A DNA stretch of 64,000 nt from NCBI GenBank assembly GCA_963660615.1, contig CAVKYE010000003.1, positions 1 to 64,000 on the forward strand. The letters are read 5' to 3'. Positions 46,168 to 55,392 of the stretch are shown here, piece after piece. The stretch comes from Coprosoma sp963660615. GTDB taxonomy: Bacteria > Bacillota_I > Bacilli_A > RF39 > UBA660. Below the pieces are notes generated by a model. It saw only the letters and a list, made by a program, of their open reading frames with translations, was not told where the DNA came from and ran no database searches. Numbering within the stretch: the stretch's first letter is position 1; each line of letters opens with the position of its first letter. The position numbers and the translations under genes were made by a program.

Positions 46168-46221
46168 AATAAATCACTTCCTTATAATAATATTTTAACA
46201 TAAAATAATTTGTTTTTAACA

Positions 46222-46259
46222 TTTTTGACTATATAATTTTACAATTATATAGTCAAAAA
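46222..46259. promoter_or_regulatory. Palindromic bidirectional promoter
   Basis: 17-bp arms (TTTTTGACTATATAATT and its complement) with a four-base centre. On each strand it reads TTGACT, 17-nt spacer, TATAGT. Leftward transcription would serve the gene at 44578; rightward gives a leader ending at the terminator 46366. Confidence 0.7.
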
Positions 46260-46365
46260 TTAAAGAAATATGATATACTTATATCAGTTAGTAGTTATTA
46301 CTACCTATAAATTTATGTCTAGTGATTGTTATGCTTCTACCAAAAGGGCACCAATATGAAATTAT

Positions 46366-46387
46366 CCCTTGATTTTCAGGGGTTTTA
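46366..46387 (+). terminator. Terminator before tag
   Basis: CCCTTGA (46366-46372) pairs with TCAGGGG (46376-46382), then TTTT. Preceded by CACCAATATGAAA (46349-46361), a 13-base match to the sequence across the ssrA 3' end/prophage junction. Confidence 0.6.
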
Positions 46388-46424
46388 TTATATTTAAAAA
46401 TATTTAGAAGAATGGATTGGTTTT

Positions 46425-46964
46425 ATGAGGTGTAAATGGTGTAATTTAGATAATCCTTTATATGTTGAATATCATGATAAGGAATGGGGAATACCTAATT
46501 TTGATGATAGGTATTTATTTGAAATGTTGATATTGGAATCTTTTCAGGCTGGATTATCTTGGGAGTGTGTATTAAATAAAAGGGATGATTTTAGATATGC
46601 TTATGATAATTTTGATATAAATAAGGTTATTTGTTATAGTGATGATAAAATTAATGAATTGCTTTCTAATGAAAGGATTATAAGAAATCGGTTAAAAATA
46701 AAGGCTAGTATTAATAATGCTAGAATATTTAAATGTATTCAAAAGGAGTATGGTAGTTTTTATAATTATTTAATTACGTTTACTGGGGATAAAGTAGTTT
46801 ATGAATGTGGTAAAGTAACAAATGGTTTATCTGATTTAATTTCTAAGGATTTAGTTGAAAGAGGTATGAAATTTGTTGGTTCTACGATTATATATTCTTA
46901 TTTGCAAGCTACTGGTTTTATTTATTCGCATGATGAGTGTTGTTTTATGTATAAGGGTAAATAG
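46425..46964 (+). CDS. tag: DNA-3-methyladenine glycosylase I
   Basis: 179 residues, family length. MRCKWCNLDNPLYVEYHDKEWGIP opens the Tag fold; LFEMLILESFQAGLSWECVLNKRDDFR holds the catalytic-pocket Glu and Trp; the zinc site uses N-terminal Cys and His with C-terminal HDECC. It removes 3-methyladenine from alkylated DNA to start base excision repair. Host gene; first intact core gene right of the mobile debris. Stand-alone transcription. Confidence 0.93.
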   Translation: MRCKWCNLDNPLYVEYHDKEWGIPNFDDRYLFEMLILESFQAGLSWECVLNKRDDFRYAYDNFDINKVICYSDDKINELLSNERIIRNRLKIKASINNARIFKCIQKEYGSFYNYLITFTGDKVVYECGKVTNGLSDLISKDLVERGMKFVGSTIIYSYLQATGFIYSHDECCFMYKGK

Positions 46965-47177
46965 TATTTTATATTTGCTTTTATTTTTTTAATCAGCGAT
47001 TCGCTGAAAAGTGGGTATTAATATTATGATGTTTGGAAAAAGTAATGTATAAAAATGAATTTGATAATTAGTAAGACATGATATTATTTATATATTGTGT
47101 TTTTTTGTGTAAAGTTTTTTATTTGTTTTTTTAATTTCTTTAAATGATGTTATAATTATAATAAGGATGGTGATTTC

Positions 47178-49406
47178 ATGAATAATGCTTGGGAGGATTT
47201 TAAGGGTGATGTTTGGAAGAATGAAATTAATGTAAGTGATTTTATTAAGTGTAATTATACTTCATATGATGGTAATGAGGATTTTTTGGTTGGCCCTACT
47301 TTAAAGACTAAGAATATTTGGAATAAGTGTTTGGAACTTTTGAAGGAAGAGTTGGATAAACATGTTTTGGATATTGATACTAAAAATATGTCTTCTATTA
47401 CTGGTTTTAATCCTGGTTATATTAATGAAAATGATGATGTTATTGTTGGGCTTCAGACGGATAAGCCGCTTAAGAGGATTGTGAATCCTTATGGTGGTAT
47501 TAGGATGGTTTATAAGGAGTTATCGGCTTATGGTTATGAGCTTGATTCTTCTGTTGATTATTATTTTAATCAATATAGAAAGACTCATAATCAAGGTGTT
47601 TTTGATGCTTATACTGATGAGATAAAGAAGTTGAGGCATGCTGGTCTTTTGACTGGGCTTCCTGATGCTTATGGTAGGGGCAGAATTATTGGTGATTATA
47701 GAAGAGTGGCTCTTTATGGTATTAATTATTTGATGGAAAAGAAGATGGAGGATTTTCATAATTTGTCTGGATGTATGTCTGATGATTTGATTAGGCAAAG
47801 GGAAGAGGTTTCTATGCAGTATAGGGCTTTAGAGGATATTAAGAAGATGGCTTTGTCTTATGGTTTTGATATTTCTAATCCTGCTTCTAATAGTATTGAG
47901 GCTGTTCAATGGACTTATTTTGCTTATTTGGCGGCTGTTAAGGAAAATAATGGAGCGGCTATGAGTCTTGGTAGGGTTGATGCTTTTTTTGATATTTATT
48001 TTGAAAGGGATTTGAAAAGGGGCATTATTACTGAGGAGTTAATTCAGGAGATTATTGATAATTTTGTTATTAAGTTAAGGCTTGTTAGACATTTGAGAAC
48101 GCCTTCTTATGATGAACTTTTTTCGGGTGATCCTACTTGGGTTACTTGTTCTATTGGTGGAGTTTGTATAGATAATAAGAGTATGGTTACGAAGAGTAGT
48201 TATAGAATTTTGAATACTTTGACTAATTTGGGGACTTCGCCTGAGCCTAATATGACGGTTTTATGGTCTAAGGGGTTACCAGATAATTTTAAGAGGTATT
48301 GTGCTTCTCTTAGTGCGGATACGTGCGCTATTCAATATGAAAATGATGATATTATGAGACCTATTTATGGGGATGATTATGCGATTGCGTGCTGTGTTTC
48401 GGCTATGAGGGTTGGAAAGGATATGCAGTTTTTTGGGGCTAGGTGTAATTTGGCTAAAACGCTTCTTTATGCTATTAATGGTGGCTATGATGAGATTTCT
48501 TTTGATAAGGTTATTTCTGGTTTTAGTATGATGGATGATGAGGTGCTTTCTTATGATAAGGTAGTGGATGCTTATTTTAAGATGATTGAGAAGGTATGTT
48601 CTGTTTATTCTGATGCTATGAATATTATTCATTATATGCATGATAAGTATGCTTATGAGGCTAGTCAAATGGCTTTGCATGATACTTTGGTTCGTAGGTT
48701 TATGGCTTATGGAGTTGCGGGGCTTTCGGTGGCTTGTGATTCATTATCAGCTATTAAGTATGCGTGTGTTAAGCCTATAAGAAATGATAAGGGTATTGCG
48801 GTTTCTTTTGAGATTAGTGGTGATTATCCTAAGTATGGTAATGATGATGATAGGGTTGATTCTATTGCTAATATGATTTTGGAAAAGGTTTATAAGGAAC
48901 TATCTTCTCATAAGTGTTATAGGGATGCTTTACCAACGCTTTCTGTTTTGACGATTACGTCTAATGTTGTTTATGGTTCTATGACGGGTTCTACTCCTGA
49001 TGGTAGGTGTAATGGTGAGCCTTTTGCGCCTGGTGCTAATCCAATGCATGGAAGGGATGTAAGTGGGGCTTTGGCTTCTTTGAATTCGGTGGCTAAGCTT
49101 AAGTATGCTGGTTGCTGTCAGGATGGTATTTCTAATACTTTTTCGATTGTTCCTAGTTCTTTGGGTCATTCTAAGTTTGAGAGAATTTCTAATTTGGTAA
49201 GTGTGCTTGATGGTTATTTTAGTCAAGGTGCACATCATTTGAATGTTAATGTTTTGGATAGGGAAACTTTGATTGATGCGATGAATAATCCTGATAAGTA
49301 TCCGCTTCTTACGATAAGGGTTTCTGGTTATGCGGTTAGGTTTAATCGTTTGACTAGGCGTCAGCAGGAGGAAGTTATTGCAAGGACTTTCCATGAGAGG
49401 ATGTAA
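47178..49406 (+). CDS. pflB: Pyruvate formate-lyase (formate acetyltransferase)
   Basis: 742 residues. Catalytic Cys-Cys pair in AIACCVSAMRVGKDMQFFGAR (about residue 405), and the glycyl-radical loop RVSGYAVRF near residue 716 before the C-terminus. Converts pyruvate and CoA to acetyl-CoA and formate in anaerobic fermentation. RBS AAGGATGGTGATTTC. The activase gene follows after 5 bases. TATAAT at about 47153 could be the -10. Confidence 0.97.
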   Translation: MNNAWEDFKGDVWKNEINVSDFIKCNYTSYDGNEDFLVGPTLKTKNIWNKCLELLKEELDKHVLDIDTKNMSSITGFNPGYINENDDVIVGLQTDKPLKRIVNPYGGIRMVYKELSAYGYELDSSVDYYFNQYRKTHNQGVFDAYTDEIKKLRHAGLLTGLPDAYGRGRIIGDYRRVALYGINYLMEKKMEDFHNLSGCMSDDLIRQREEVSMQYRALEDIKKMALSYGFDISNPASNSIEAVQWTYFAYLAAVKENNGAAMSLGRVDAFFDIYFERDLKRGIITEELIQEIIDNFVIKLRLVRHLRTPSYDELFSGDPTWVTCSIGGVCIDNKSMVTKSSYRILNTLTNLGTSPEPNMTVLWSKGLPDNFKRYCASLSADTCAIQYENDDIMRPIYGDDYAIACCVSAMRVGKDMQFFGARCNLAKTLLYAINGGYDEISFDKVISGFSMMDDEVLSYDKVVDAYFKMIEKVCSVYSDAMNIIHYMHDKYAYEASQMALHDTLVRRFMAYGVAGLSVACDSLSAIKYACVKPIRNDKGIAVSFEISGDYPKYGNDDDRVDSIANMILEKVYKELSSHKCYRDALPTLSVLTITSNVVYGSMTGSTPDGRCNGEPFAPGANPMHGRDVSGALASLNSVAKLKYAGCCQDGISNTFSIVPSSLGHSKFERISNLVSVLDGYFSQGAHHLNVNVLDRETLIDAMNNPDKYPLLTIRVSGYAVRFNRLTRRQQEEVIARTFHERM

Positions 49407-49411
49407 TTTTT

Positions 49412-50122
49412 ATGGATGGTTATGTTTGTGATTTTGAGTCTTGCGGGCTTGTGGATGGTCCTGGAATAAGAACGGTTGTGTTTTTAGGTGGATGTAAGTT
49501 AAGGTGTAAGTATTGTCATAATCCTGAGATGTGGGTTTTGGGTGAGAAGAATATGTCTTCTTCTTTACTTTTGAAAAAGATTTTAAGGTATAAGCCTTAT
49601 TTTGGTGAAAGTGGAGGGGTTACTTTTTCTGGTGGTGAGCCTTTGCTGCAAAGGGAGTTTTTGCTTGATATGTGCCATAAGCTAAAACGTGAGAATATTC
49701 ATATTGCACTTGATACTGCGGGTGTTTGTGATTATGATGCAAGTGAGATTTTAGGACTTGTTGATTTGATAATTTTTGACATTAAGTTTACAGAACCTTT
49801 GGGCTATAAAAACCTTACGGGGCAGTCTATTGATTTTTCTGAAAGGTTTATTTCTGTTATGAATAAAAGCAATAAACCGGTATGGATTCGTCAGGTTATT
49901 ATTCCTGGGTTTACAGATTCTTATGATTATATTTACAAATTAGCTTCTTATTTGAAGAAGATTAAGAATGTTGAAAAGGTTGAATTTTTGCCTTTTCATC
50001 ATTTGGGTTTTTCTAAGTATGAAAAGTTAGGGTATGTGAATGCTTTTGCGAAGGTGCCTTCAATGGATGCTTCTTTGTGTGATGATTTGTATAAGGAGTT
50101 TATGAAAGTTTATAAGGCTTAG
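49412..50122 (+). CDS. pflA: Pyruvate formate-lyase activating enzyme (radical SAM)
   Basis: 236 residues. CKLRCKYC is the CX3CX2C [4Fe-4S] motif; GGVTFSGGEPLLQ and ALDTAGVCDYDA are SAM-binding segments. It abstracts the glycyl hydrogen of PflB via 5'-deoxyadenosyl radical. RBS GAGAGGATG lies in the end of pflB, so the two are co-transcribed and coupled. Confidence 0.96.
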   Translation: MDGYVCDFESCGLVDGPGIRTVVFLGGCKLRCKYCHNPEMWVLGEKNMSSSLLLKKILRYKPYFGESGGVTFSGGEPLLQREFLLDMCHKLKRENIHIALDTAGVCDYDASEILGLVDLIIFDIKFTEPLGYKNLTGQSIDFSERFISVMNKSNKPVWIRQVIIPGFTDSYDYIYKLASYLKKIKNVEKVEFLPFHHLGFSKYEKLGYVNAFAKVPSMDASLCDDLYKEFMKVYKA

Positions 50123-50178
50123 TTGTTTTTCTTTTGGAAAAGTGGTAAAATTGGTTGTGGAATTGGGAGATGTATTTT

Positions 50179-50853
50179 ATGAGTTTACAAATTATGTTTA
50201 TGCTTTTTATGGTTTATTCTGTGATAGGATATTTGATGGAGGTTGTTGTTGTTTCTTTTAAAAATAGAAGATTAACTGATAGAGGATTTTTGATTGGTCC
50301 TTACTGTCCTATTTATGGATGTGGGGCTTTGCTTATTACTTTGTTTTTGTCAAAGTATGTGAATGATATTCCTGTTTTGTTTGTTATGTCTTGTGTGTTT
50401 GGGGCTTCTTTGGAATATTTTTCGAGTTATATTATGGAGAAGATTTTTAAGACTCGTTGGTGGGATTATAGTAGTAATAAATATAATTTAAATGGTAGAA
50501 TTTGTTTGTTTACGACGGTTTGTTTTGGATCGCTTGGGGTTATTTTAATTCATTTTTTAAATCCATTTTTTATGGGGATTTTATCTTTGATTCCTTCTGT
50601 ATTGTTGAATATTTTGGCTGTTATTCTTTTTGTTATTTTTATGACTGATGTGATTGTTTCTTTTAATATTATTTCTAATATTAAGAAGGTTGATTTGAGT
50701 GATGCGAAGGATACTACTGATGAAATTACTAGGATGGTTAGAGATACTTTGAAGAAGCATTCTTATTTTACGAAACGTTTGACTGTGGCTTTTCCAAATT
50801 TTGAGGTTAAGTTCAAGGATACTTTAAAAAAATTTAAAAATAAATCGAATTAA
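50179..50853 (+). CDS. CmpB-like 'ABC transporter type IV' membrane protein
   Basis: 224 residues from the ATG at 50179 (GGGAG nine bases upstream). Five or six membrane segments with the family motifs MVYSVIGYLMEVV, RGFLIGPYCPIYGCGALLI, GASLEYFSSYIMEKIFKTRWWDYS and NGRICL. Named after putative transporter permeases but no ATPase is adjacent; true function unclear. The C-terminus is a charged cytoplasmic tail. Confidence 0.8.
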   Translation: MSLQIMFMLFMVYSVIGYLMEVVVVSFKNRRLTDRGFLIGPYCPIYGCGALLITLFLSKYVNDIPVLFVMSCVFGASLEYFSSYIMEKIFKTRWWDYSSNKYNLNGRICLFTTVCFGSLGVILIHFLNPFFMGILSLIPSVLLNILAVILFVIFMTDVIVSFNIISNIKKVDLSDAKDTTDEITRMVRDTLKKHSYFTKRLTVAFPNFEVKFKDTLKKFKNKSN

Positions 50854-50902
50854 TTGTATAATTTTTTTGTATTTTCCCATTATAGTAATAAGGAGGGAAT
50901 GT

Positions 50903-51445
50903 ATGAAAAAATTTTTAATTGTTTTTATGGCTTTGCTTGTGTTTACTGGATGTAATTCGAAGATGGATAATACACCTACTAAGAAGGTTGAGGATTATTT
51001 TAATAAGTATCAAACTAATGATTCATCTGTTTTAGATGATCTTGATAGTACTTTGGCGGCTGATACGACTATTACGGATAGTAATAGGGATGAGTATAGG
51101 AATTTTTATAAAAATCATTATAAGTCTTTAAAGTATGAGATTAAGGATGAAAAAGTGGATGGTAGTACGGCTACTGTTGAAACTGAGGTTACTGTTAAGA
51201 ATTATACTCAGGCTATTAGTGAGGCTGATGATTTAAAGAGTGAGAATCCTGATAAGTTTAATGATGAGTCTGGTAATTATGATGCTTCTAAATTTAGTGA
51301 GTATAGACTTGAGAAGATGAAGAATGTTAATGAAACTAGTACTTATACTATTACTATGACTTTAACTAAACAAGATGGTGAGTGGGTTATTAATCAGCCT
51401 AGTGATGAGGATTTAAATAAAATAAATGGACTATATTCTGAGTAA
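50903..51445 (+). CDS. Lipoprotein of unknown function
   Basis: 180 residues, ATG after AAGGAGGGAATGT. Signal peptide with lipobox FTGC (MKKFLIVFMALLVFTGCNSK). The mature part starts with a DUF5105-like pattern (PTKKVEDYFNKYQTNDSSVLDDL) and continues as a cystatin/NTF2-like beta fold (SLKYEIKDEKVDGSTATVETEVTVKNY). Anchored outside the membrane. Followed by a strong terminator overlapping its stop. Confidence 0.8.
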   Translation: MKKFLIVFMALLVFTGCNSKMDNTPTKKVEDYFNKYQTNDSSVLDDLDSTLAADTTITDSNRDEYRNFYKNHYKSLKYEIKDEKVDGSTATVETEVTVKNYTQAISEADDLKSENPDKFNDESGNYDASKFSEYRLEKMKNVNETSTYTITMTLTKQDGEWVINQPSDEDLNKINGLYSE

Positions 51446-51467
51446 ATAGTCCATTTATTTTGCTTTT
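51421..51467 (+). terminator. Terminator of the lipoprotein gene
   Basis: AATAAATGGACTA (51421-51433) pairs with TAGTCCATTTATT (51447-51459); the stop codon is in the loop. Confidence 0.85.
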
Positions 51468-51560
51468 CTACTTGCTAAGTTTAGAAAAATCATTTATAAT
51501 GTTATTGAATAGATGTATGTGTATTTTTTCTTGTTTTAGTTATGCTATTAATAGTATACA

Positions 51561-51806
51561 TTAATCATCTAGGTTATTTGTTTTGAATAAATCTGAATCG
51601 AAGAAATCTTTCATGTCGATTTTTAAGGTTTTACAAATTTTATAAATAACGGTTGAACTTGGATTTTCTACGTTGTTCCACAGTGTTGCTCTTAGAGTAG
51701 ATGGGGCTATGGCGGATAGTTCGGCTAGTTTGTTTGGTGTATAGCCATACTGGTCGCATAGTTCATAGATTCGTTTGGAAATAGCTTCTTTAAAATACAT
51801 ATACAT
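51561..51806 (-). CDS. XRE-family small regulator
   Basis: 81 residues, HTH from ISKRIYELCDQYGYTPNKLAELSAIAPSTLRATL, ending in a short acidic tail (KDFFDSDLFKTNNLDD). A lone host transcription factor, divergent from the gene at 51925; the gap between them (51807-51924) would carry the operator. The start could also be the Met at 51800. Confidence 0.8.
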   Translation of the reverse strand: MYMYFKEAISKRIYELCDQYGYTPNKLAELSAIAPSTLRATLWNNVENPSSTVIYKICKTLKIDMKDFFDSDLFKTNNLDD

Positions 51807-51924
51807 GCCACACTTTCTAAAAATAGTTTAGCAAATTTGTATGTAAAATATACGCTGATATCGGTTGACTTTTGCAAATGGCGAATGTATAATGGTAGAA
51901 GGCGAAAATAGAAAAGGACAAAAT

Positions 51925-52119
51925 ATGATAAAATATTATATTGATTTAGTAACGAGGTTACAAAAAGAACAAATGGAGTTATATAAAATTTATTATGGTC
52001 TTAAGTTTTATCAAAAGGCTCATAAGGAAAAAATTATGAAGATTATTGAGAAATATGATGATGCTTTGATGAGAAATTATAAGACTATTGAGGAGATTAT
52101 TAGTAGTGAGACTAAATAG
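51925..52119 (+). CDS. Small coiled-coil hypothetical protein (64 aa)
   Basis: ATG after AAAAGGACAAAAT; a longer upstream reading lacks an RBS. All-helical: LVTRLQKEQMELYKIYYGLKFYQKAHKEK. Divergent from the XRE gene and followed by a terminator. Not recognised. Confidence 0.6.
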   Translation: MIKYYIDLVTRLQKEQMELYKIYYGLKFYQKAHKEKIMKIIEKYDDALMRNYKTIEEIISSETK

Positions 52120-52131
52120 TCTTTTTTTTTA
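52109..52131 (+). terminator. Terminator
   Basis: AGACTA-AA-TAGTCT followed by nine T. Confidence 0.8.
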
Positions 52132-52174
52132 ATATTATTATTTTTTTAGTCATACATTTATTTAGGTGAATGAT

Positions 52175-53224
52175 ATGAAGAAATTATTTTTATTATTGTT
52201 TTTATTGGTTCCTTTTAAGGTTTTTGCTTTTTCTTCAAATGCGGTTTCGACGGTTTTAATTGATATGGATTCTAAGAGAATATTGTATGCGGATAATGCT
52301 CATCATGTTCAGTCGGTGGCTTCTATTTCAAAGATTATGACGGCGGTGGTGGCTTTGGAAAATACTGATATAAAAAAAAGGATTGTGGTTGGTGATGAGG
52401 TTTTAAAGGCTTATGGCTCTGGGATTTATATAAAGCAGGGGGAGATGCTTACTATTTGTGATTTACTTTATGGTCTTATGCTTAGGAGTGGGAATGATGC
52501 GGCTATTAGTATTGCGGTGAATACTTCTTCTAGTGTTTCTAAGTTTGTTGATAAGATGAATGATAAGGCTAAGAGTCTTTCGATGGATGATACGGTTTTT
52601 AATAATCCTAGTGGTCTTGATGAGGAGAAGGGTAATTTTTCTTCGGCTTATGATATGGCTTTGCTTATGAGTTATGCGATGGGAAATGAGGAGTTTAGGA
52701 AGATTGTTGGTACTAAGGTTTATACTTTGAAGACTAATAAGAATGTTTATAAGTGGCGTAATAAAAATAAGTTGCTTTTTAGTTATAAGTATACGACTGG
52801 TGGGAAGACGGGGTTTACTAAGAAGGCTAAGAGAACTTTGGTGACGTCGGCTTCTAAGGATGGGCTTAATTTGGCGGTTGTTACGATAAATGATGGCTCT
52901 GATTGGAAGGATCATCAGTCTTTATATGATGAGGCTTTTAGTAAGTATACGAATTATTTGATTTTATCTAAGGGTAATTTGTCTATTCCTTTGGAGGATT
53001 ATTATAATGATGATAAGTTATATATAAAGAATAATGTTTTGTATCCTTTACTTGAAAGTGAGAAGGATAGTGTTCGGGTTAAGTATGAACTTTTAAAAGA
53101 ACGTGATTATAAGAGTGGTGATAAGGTAGGGTATGTGCGGGTATATTTGGCTGATAAGTTAGTTAAGAGTGAGAAGATATATGTTAAGCGTGTGAATAAT
53201 AAAAGATTGTCGTGGTTTAAATGA
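52175..53224 (+). CDS. dacB: D-alanyl-D-alanine carboxypeptidase, DacB-like
   Basis: 349 residues from the ATG at 52175. Signal peptide (LFLLLFLLVPFKVFAF), then penicillin-binding motifs: SISK (Ser50-Lys53), SGN in MLRSGNDAA, and KTG in TGGKTGFTKKAK. It trims the pentapeptide stem of peptidoglycan. Its overlap with spmA (4 bases) recreates the Bacillus dacB-spmA-spmB order, where the enzyme shapes spore cortex cross-linking. A C-terminal extension (~270-349) has beta strands as in PBP5. Confidence 0.9.
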   Translation: MKKLFLLLFLLVPFKVFAFSSNAVSTVLIDMDSKRILYADNAHHVQSVASISKIMTAVVALENTDIKKRIVVGDEVLKAYGSGIYIKQGEMLTICDLLYGLMLRSGNDAAISIAVNTSSSVSKFVDKMNDKAKSLSMDDTVFNNPSGLDEEKGNFSSAYDMALLMSYAMGNEEFRKIVGTKVYTLKTNKNVYKWRNKNKLLFSYKYTTGGKTGFTKKAKRTLVTSASKDGLNLAVVTINDGSDWKDHQSLYDEAFSKYTNYLILSKGNLSIPLEDYYNDDKLYIKNNVLYPLLESEKDSVRVKYELLKERDYKSGDKVGYVRVYLADKLVKSEKIYVKRVNNKRLSWFK

Positions 53225-53799
53225 TAAATAAGTTATGGATATTTTTTATTGTGTCTGGTGGTATTTTTTTGATTATAAATGGTAAGGCTGATGTTTTGAA
53301 TACGCAGATTCTTTCTAGTGGGAAGCTTACTTTGGATCTTGTTATTCAGATTTTTCCTTTGCTTTCTTTGTGGCTTGGGATTATGAATATTGCGAAATGT
53401 TCTGGTCTTCTTGGTAAGGCTTCTAATTTTATTTCGCCGATTCTTTCTAGGATTTTTCCGGAGATTCCTCGTGGTCATGATGCTTTGGGACTTATTTCTT
53501 CTAATATTATTGCGAATATGTTTGGTCTTGGTAATGCGGCTACTCCTTTTGGTCTTAAGGCGATGGAGGAGATGCAGAAGCTTAATAAGAAAAAGGATGA
53601 GGCTAGCCGGAGTATGATTACTTTTTTGGTCATTAATACGTGTGGTCTTACTTTGGTGCCGACGACTATTATTTCTTTAAGGATGATGCATGATAGTACG
53701 GATCCTACTAATATTGTTATTCCTTGTATTATTGTTAGTTTTCTTTCTTTGGTGATTGGTCTTATTATTGATAGGCTTATGTATGGGAGGTATAGATGA
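53221..53799 (+). CDS. spmA: Spore maturation protein A
   Basis: 192 residues, four or five membrane segments, with NIAKCSGLLGKASNFISPILSRIFPEIPRGHDALGLISSN and the GNAATPFGLKAMEEMQ motif of SpmA nucleoside-recognition-type membrane proteins. SpmA and SpmB are needed for full spore core dehydration. Overlaps dacB and spmB by 4 bases each. Confidence 0.93.
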   Translation: MINKLWIFFIVSGGIFLIINGKADVLNTQILSSGKLTLDLVIQIFPLLSLWLGIMNIAKCSGLLGKASNFISPILSRIFPEIPRGHDALGLISSNIIANMFGLGNAATPFGLKAMEEMQKLNKKKDEASRSMITFLVINTCGLTLVPTTIISLRMMHDSTDPTNIVIPCIIVSFLSLVIGLIIDRLMYGRYR

Positions 53800-54314
53800 A
53801 GGCGTTTTCTAATTTGTTTATTCCTTTGCTTGTTTTGATTATTATTATTTATGGTGTTAGAAAAAAGGTTAATGTTTATGATACGTTTGTGGAGGGGGCT
53901 AAGGAGGGGACTGGTATGGTTTTGAGTATGTTTCCTCCTTTACTTGCGATGATTTTTGGCATTAATATTTTTACTAGTAGTGGGCTTATTGATTTTATTT
54001 TTTCTTTTTTGAAGCCTTTGTTTTTTTTGGTGAATATTCCGCTTGAAATTCTGCCTATTGCGGTTATGAGGCCTCTTTCTGGTTCTTTTGGGCTTGCGCT
54101 TTTGAATGATATGTATACGACTTATGGGCCTGATAGTTATTTGAGTACGCTTACTTCTGTTATTCAGGGTTCTAGTGATACGACTCTTTATATTATTACT
54201 CTTTATTTTGGAACTATTGGAATTACGAAGATTAAGTATGCGCTTTGGGCTGGTTTACTTGCGGATTTGGTTACTGTTATTTTAAGTTTGTTTATTGTTC
54301 CCTTGTTTATTTAG
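53796..54314 (+). CDS. spmB: Spore maturation protein B
   Basis: 172 residues, membrane protein with VYDTFVEGAKEGTGMVLSMFPPLLAMI and RPLSGSFGLALLNDMYTTYGPDSYLS, conserved in SpmB. Works with SpmA in the forespore. Third gene of the operon; rluB follows after about 35 bases. Confidence 0.93.
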   Translation: MKAFSNLFIPLLVLIIIIYGVRKKVNVYDTFVEGAKEGTGMVLSMFPPLLAMIFGINIFTSSGLIDFIFSFLKPLFFLVNIPLEILPIAVMRPLSGSFGLALLNDMYTTYGPDSYLSTLTSVIQGSSDTTLYIITLYFGTIGITKIKYALWAGLLADLVTVILSLFIVPLFI

Positions 54315-54348
54315 ATTTTCTAATGTATAATGGTTTTAGGTGATTTGT

Positions 54349-55080
54349 GTGGAAAGATTACAGAAGATTATTGCGAATTATGGATATTGTTCTAGGAGAA
54401 AGGCTGAAGAACTTATTTTAGCTGGTAAGGTAATGGTTAATGGAGAGGTTGTTAATACTTTAGGAACTAAGGTTTCTTTGTCTGATAGTATTGTGGTTGA
54501 TGGTAAGAGTTTGAAGGAGGCTTCTTTGGAGTATATTTTATTATATAAGCCTAGAGGGGTTATTTCTTCGGCTTCTGATGATAAGGGGAGAAAGACTGTT
54601 TTGGATATTGTGAAATCTGATAGTAGGCTTTATCCAGTTGGTAGACTTGATTATGATACTAGTGGGCTTATTTTGCTTACTAATGATGGAGAACTTACTA
54701 ATTTGCTTACACATCCTTCTTATGAGTTTGAGAAGACTTATATTGTGAAGATTAATGAGGCTGTTATTCCTTCTAAGGTTAAGTTACTTTCAACTGGAGT
54801 TTTGGTGGATGGTAAGAAGACTTCGAGGGCTCGCGTTAGGATTAAAAAGATTGATAAAAAGAATCATAAGTCTATAATTGAACTTACTATTCATGAGGGA
54901 AGGTATCATCAAGTTAAGAAGATGTTTTTGGCTATTGGCTATGAGGTTGCTTCTTTAAAAAGGGAAAAATATGGTTTTTTAACTTTGGATGGTTTAAGTT
55001 CTGGTGAGTATCGTTATTTATCGATTAAAGAGGTTAAGAGGTTATATAATTTAGCTAATAATAAAACAAACCGTAAATAG
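54349..55080 (+). CDS. rluB: Ribosomal large subunit pseudouridine synthase B
   Basis: 243 residues; the GTG at 54349 follows TTAGGTGATTT. N-terminal S4 domain (MERLQKIIANYGYCSRRKAEELILAGKVMVNG) and the RsuA/RluB catalytic motif GRLDYDTSGLILLTNDGEL with the active Asp. Modifies a uridine of 23S rRNA helix 89. Its position after spmB is the same as in Bacillus. Confidence 0.92.
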   Translation: MERLQKIIANYGYCSRRKAEELILAGKVMVNGEVVNTLGTKVSLSDSIVVDGKSLKEASLEYILLYKPRGVISSASDDKGRKTVLDIVKSDSRLYPVGRLDYDTSGLILLTNDGELTNLLTHPSYEFEKTYIVKINEAVIPSKVKLLSTGVLVDGKKTSRARVRIKKIDKKNHKSIIELTIHEGRYHQVKKMFLAIGYEVASLKREKYGFLTLDGLSSGEYRYLSIKEVKRLYNLANNKTNRK

Positions 55081-55092
55081 GTTTGTTTTTTT
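55064..55092 (+). terminator. Terminator of the dacB-spmAB-rluB operon
   Basis: AAACAAACC (55064-55072) pairs with GGTTTGTTT (55080-55088), then T. Confidence 0.85.
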
Positions 55093-55103
55093 GTTAAGAA
55101 GGT

Positions 55104-55286
55104 TTATTCTTCTATTTTGATGGCGTCAGTTGGGCAGCAGGCACTTGCCTCTTTAACGTTATCTGTTATTTCTTCATTTGTTACTTCGGCAAGTCCATCG
55201 TCACCTAGTTCGAAGTTTTCACTTGCGATTCCGGTGCATGCTCCACAGCCTATGCATAAATCTTTGTCTACATATACTTTTGACAC
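55104..55286 (-). CDS. Single-cluster [4Fe-4S] ferredoxin
   Basis: 60 residues from the GTG at 55284-55286 (GGAGGCGATAAA upstream). CIGCGAC plus the later ACCPTDAI provide the four Cys of one [4Fe-4S] cluster; the acidic body is typical. Small electron carrier of anaerobes, similar to Bacillus Fer or Thermotoga ferredoxin. Confidence 0.92.
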   Translation of the reverse strand: MSKVYVDKDLCIGCGACTGIASENFELGDDGLAEVTNEEITDNVKEASACCPTDAIKIEE

Positions 55287-55392
55287 TTTATCGCCTCCAG
55301 TGTTAATTATAATTAAATTGGTGTGAAATTGCAAGTATATATTTTAAAAATAAGTAAAATATGATATTATTATTATAGGAGGTTGATCGCAG

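Noticed and set aside
46300..46352. tRNA gene ending in CACCA
   Set aside because: There is no T-arm or acceptor pairing; only the CACCAATATGAAA end resembles an RNA gene end.
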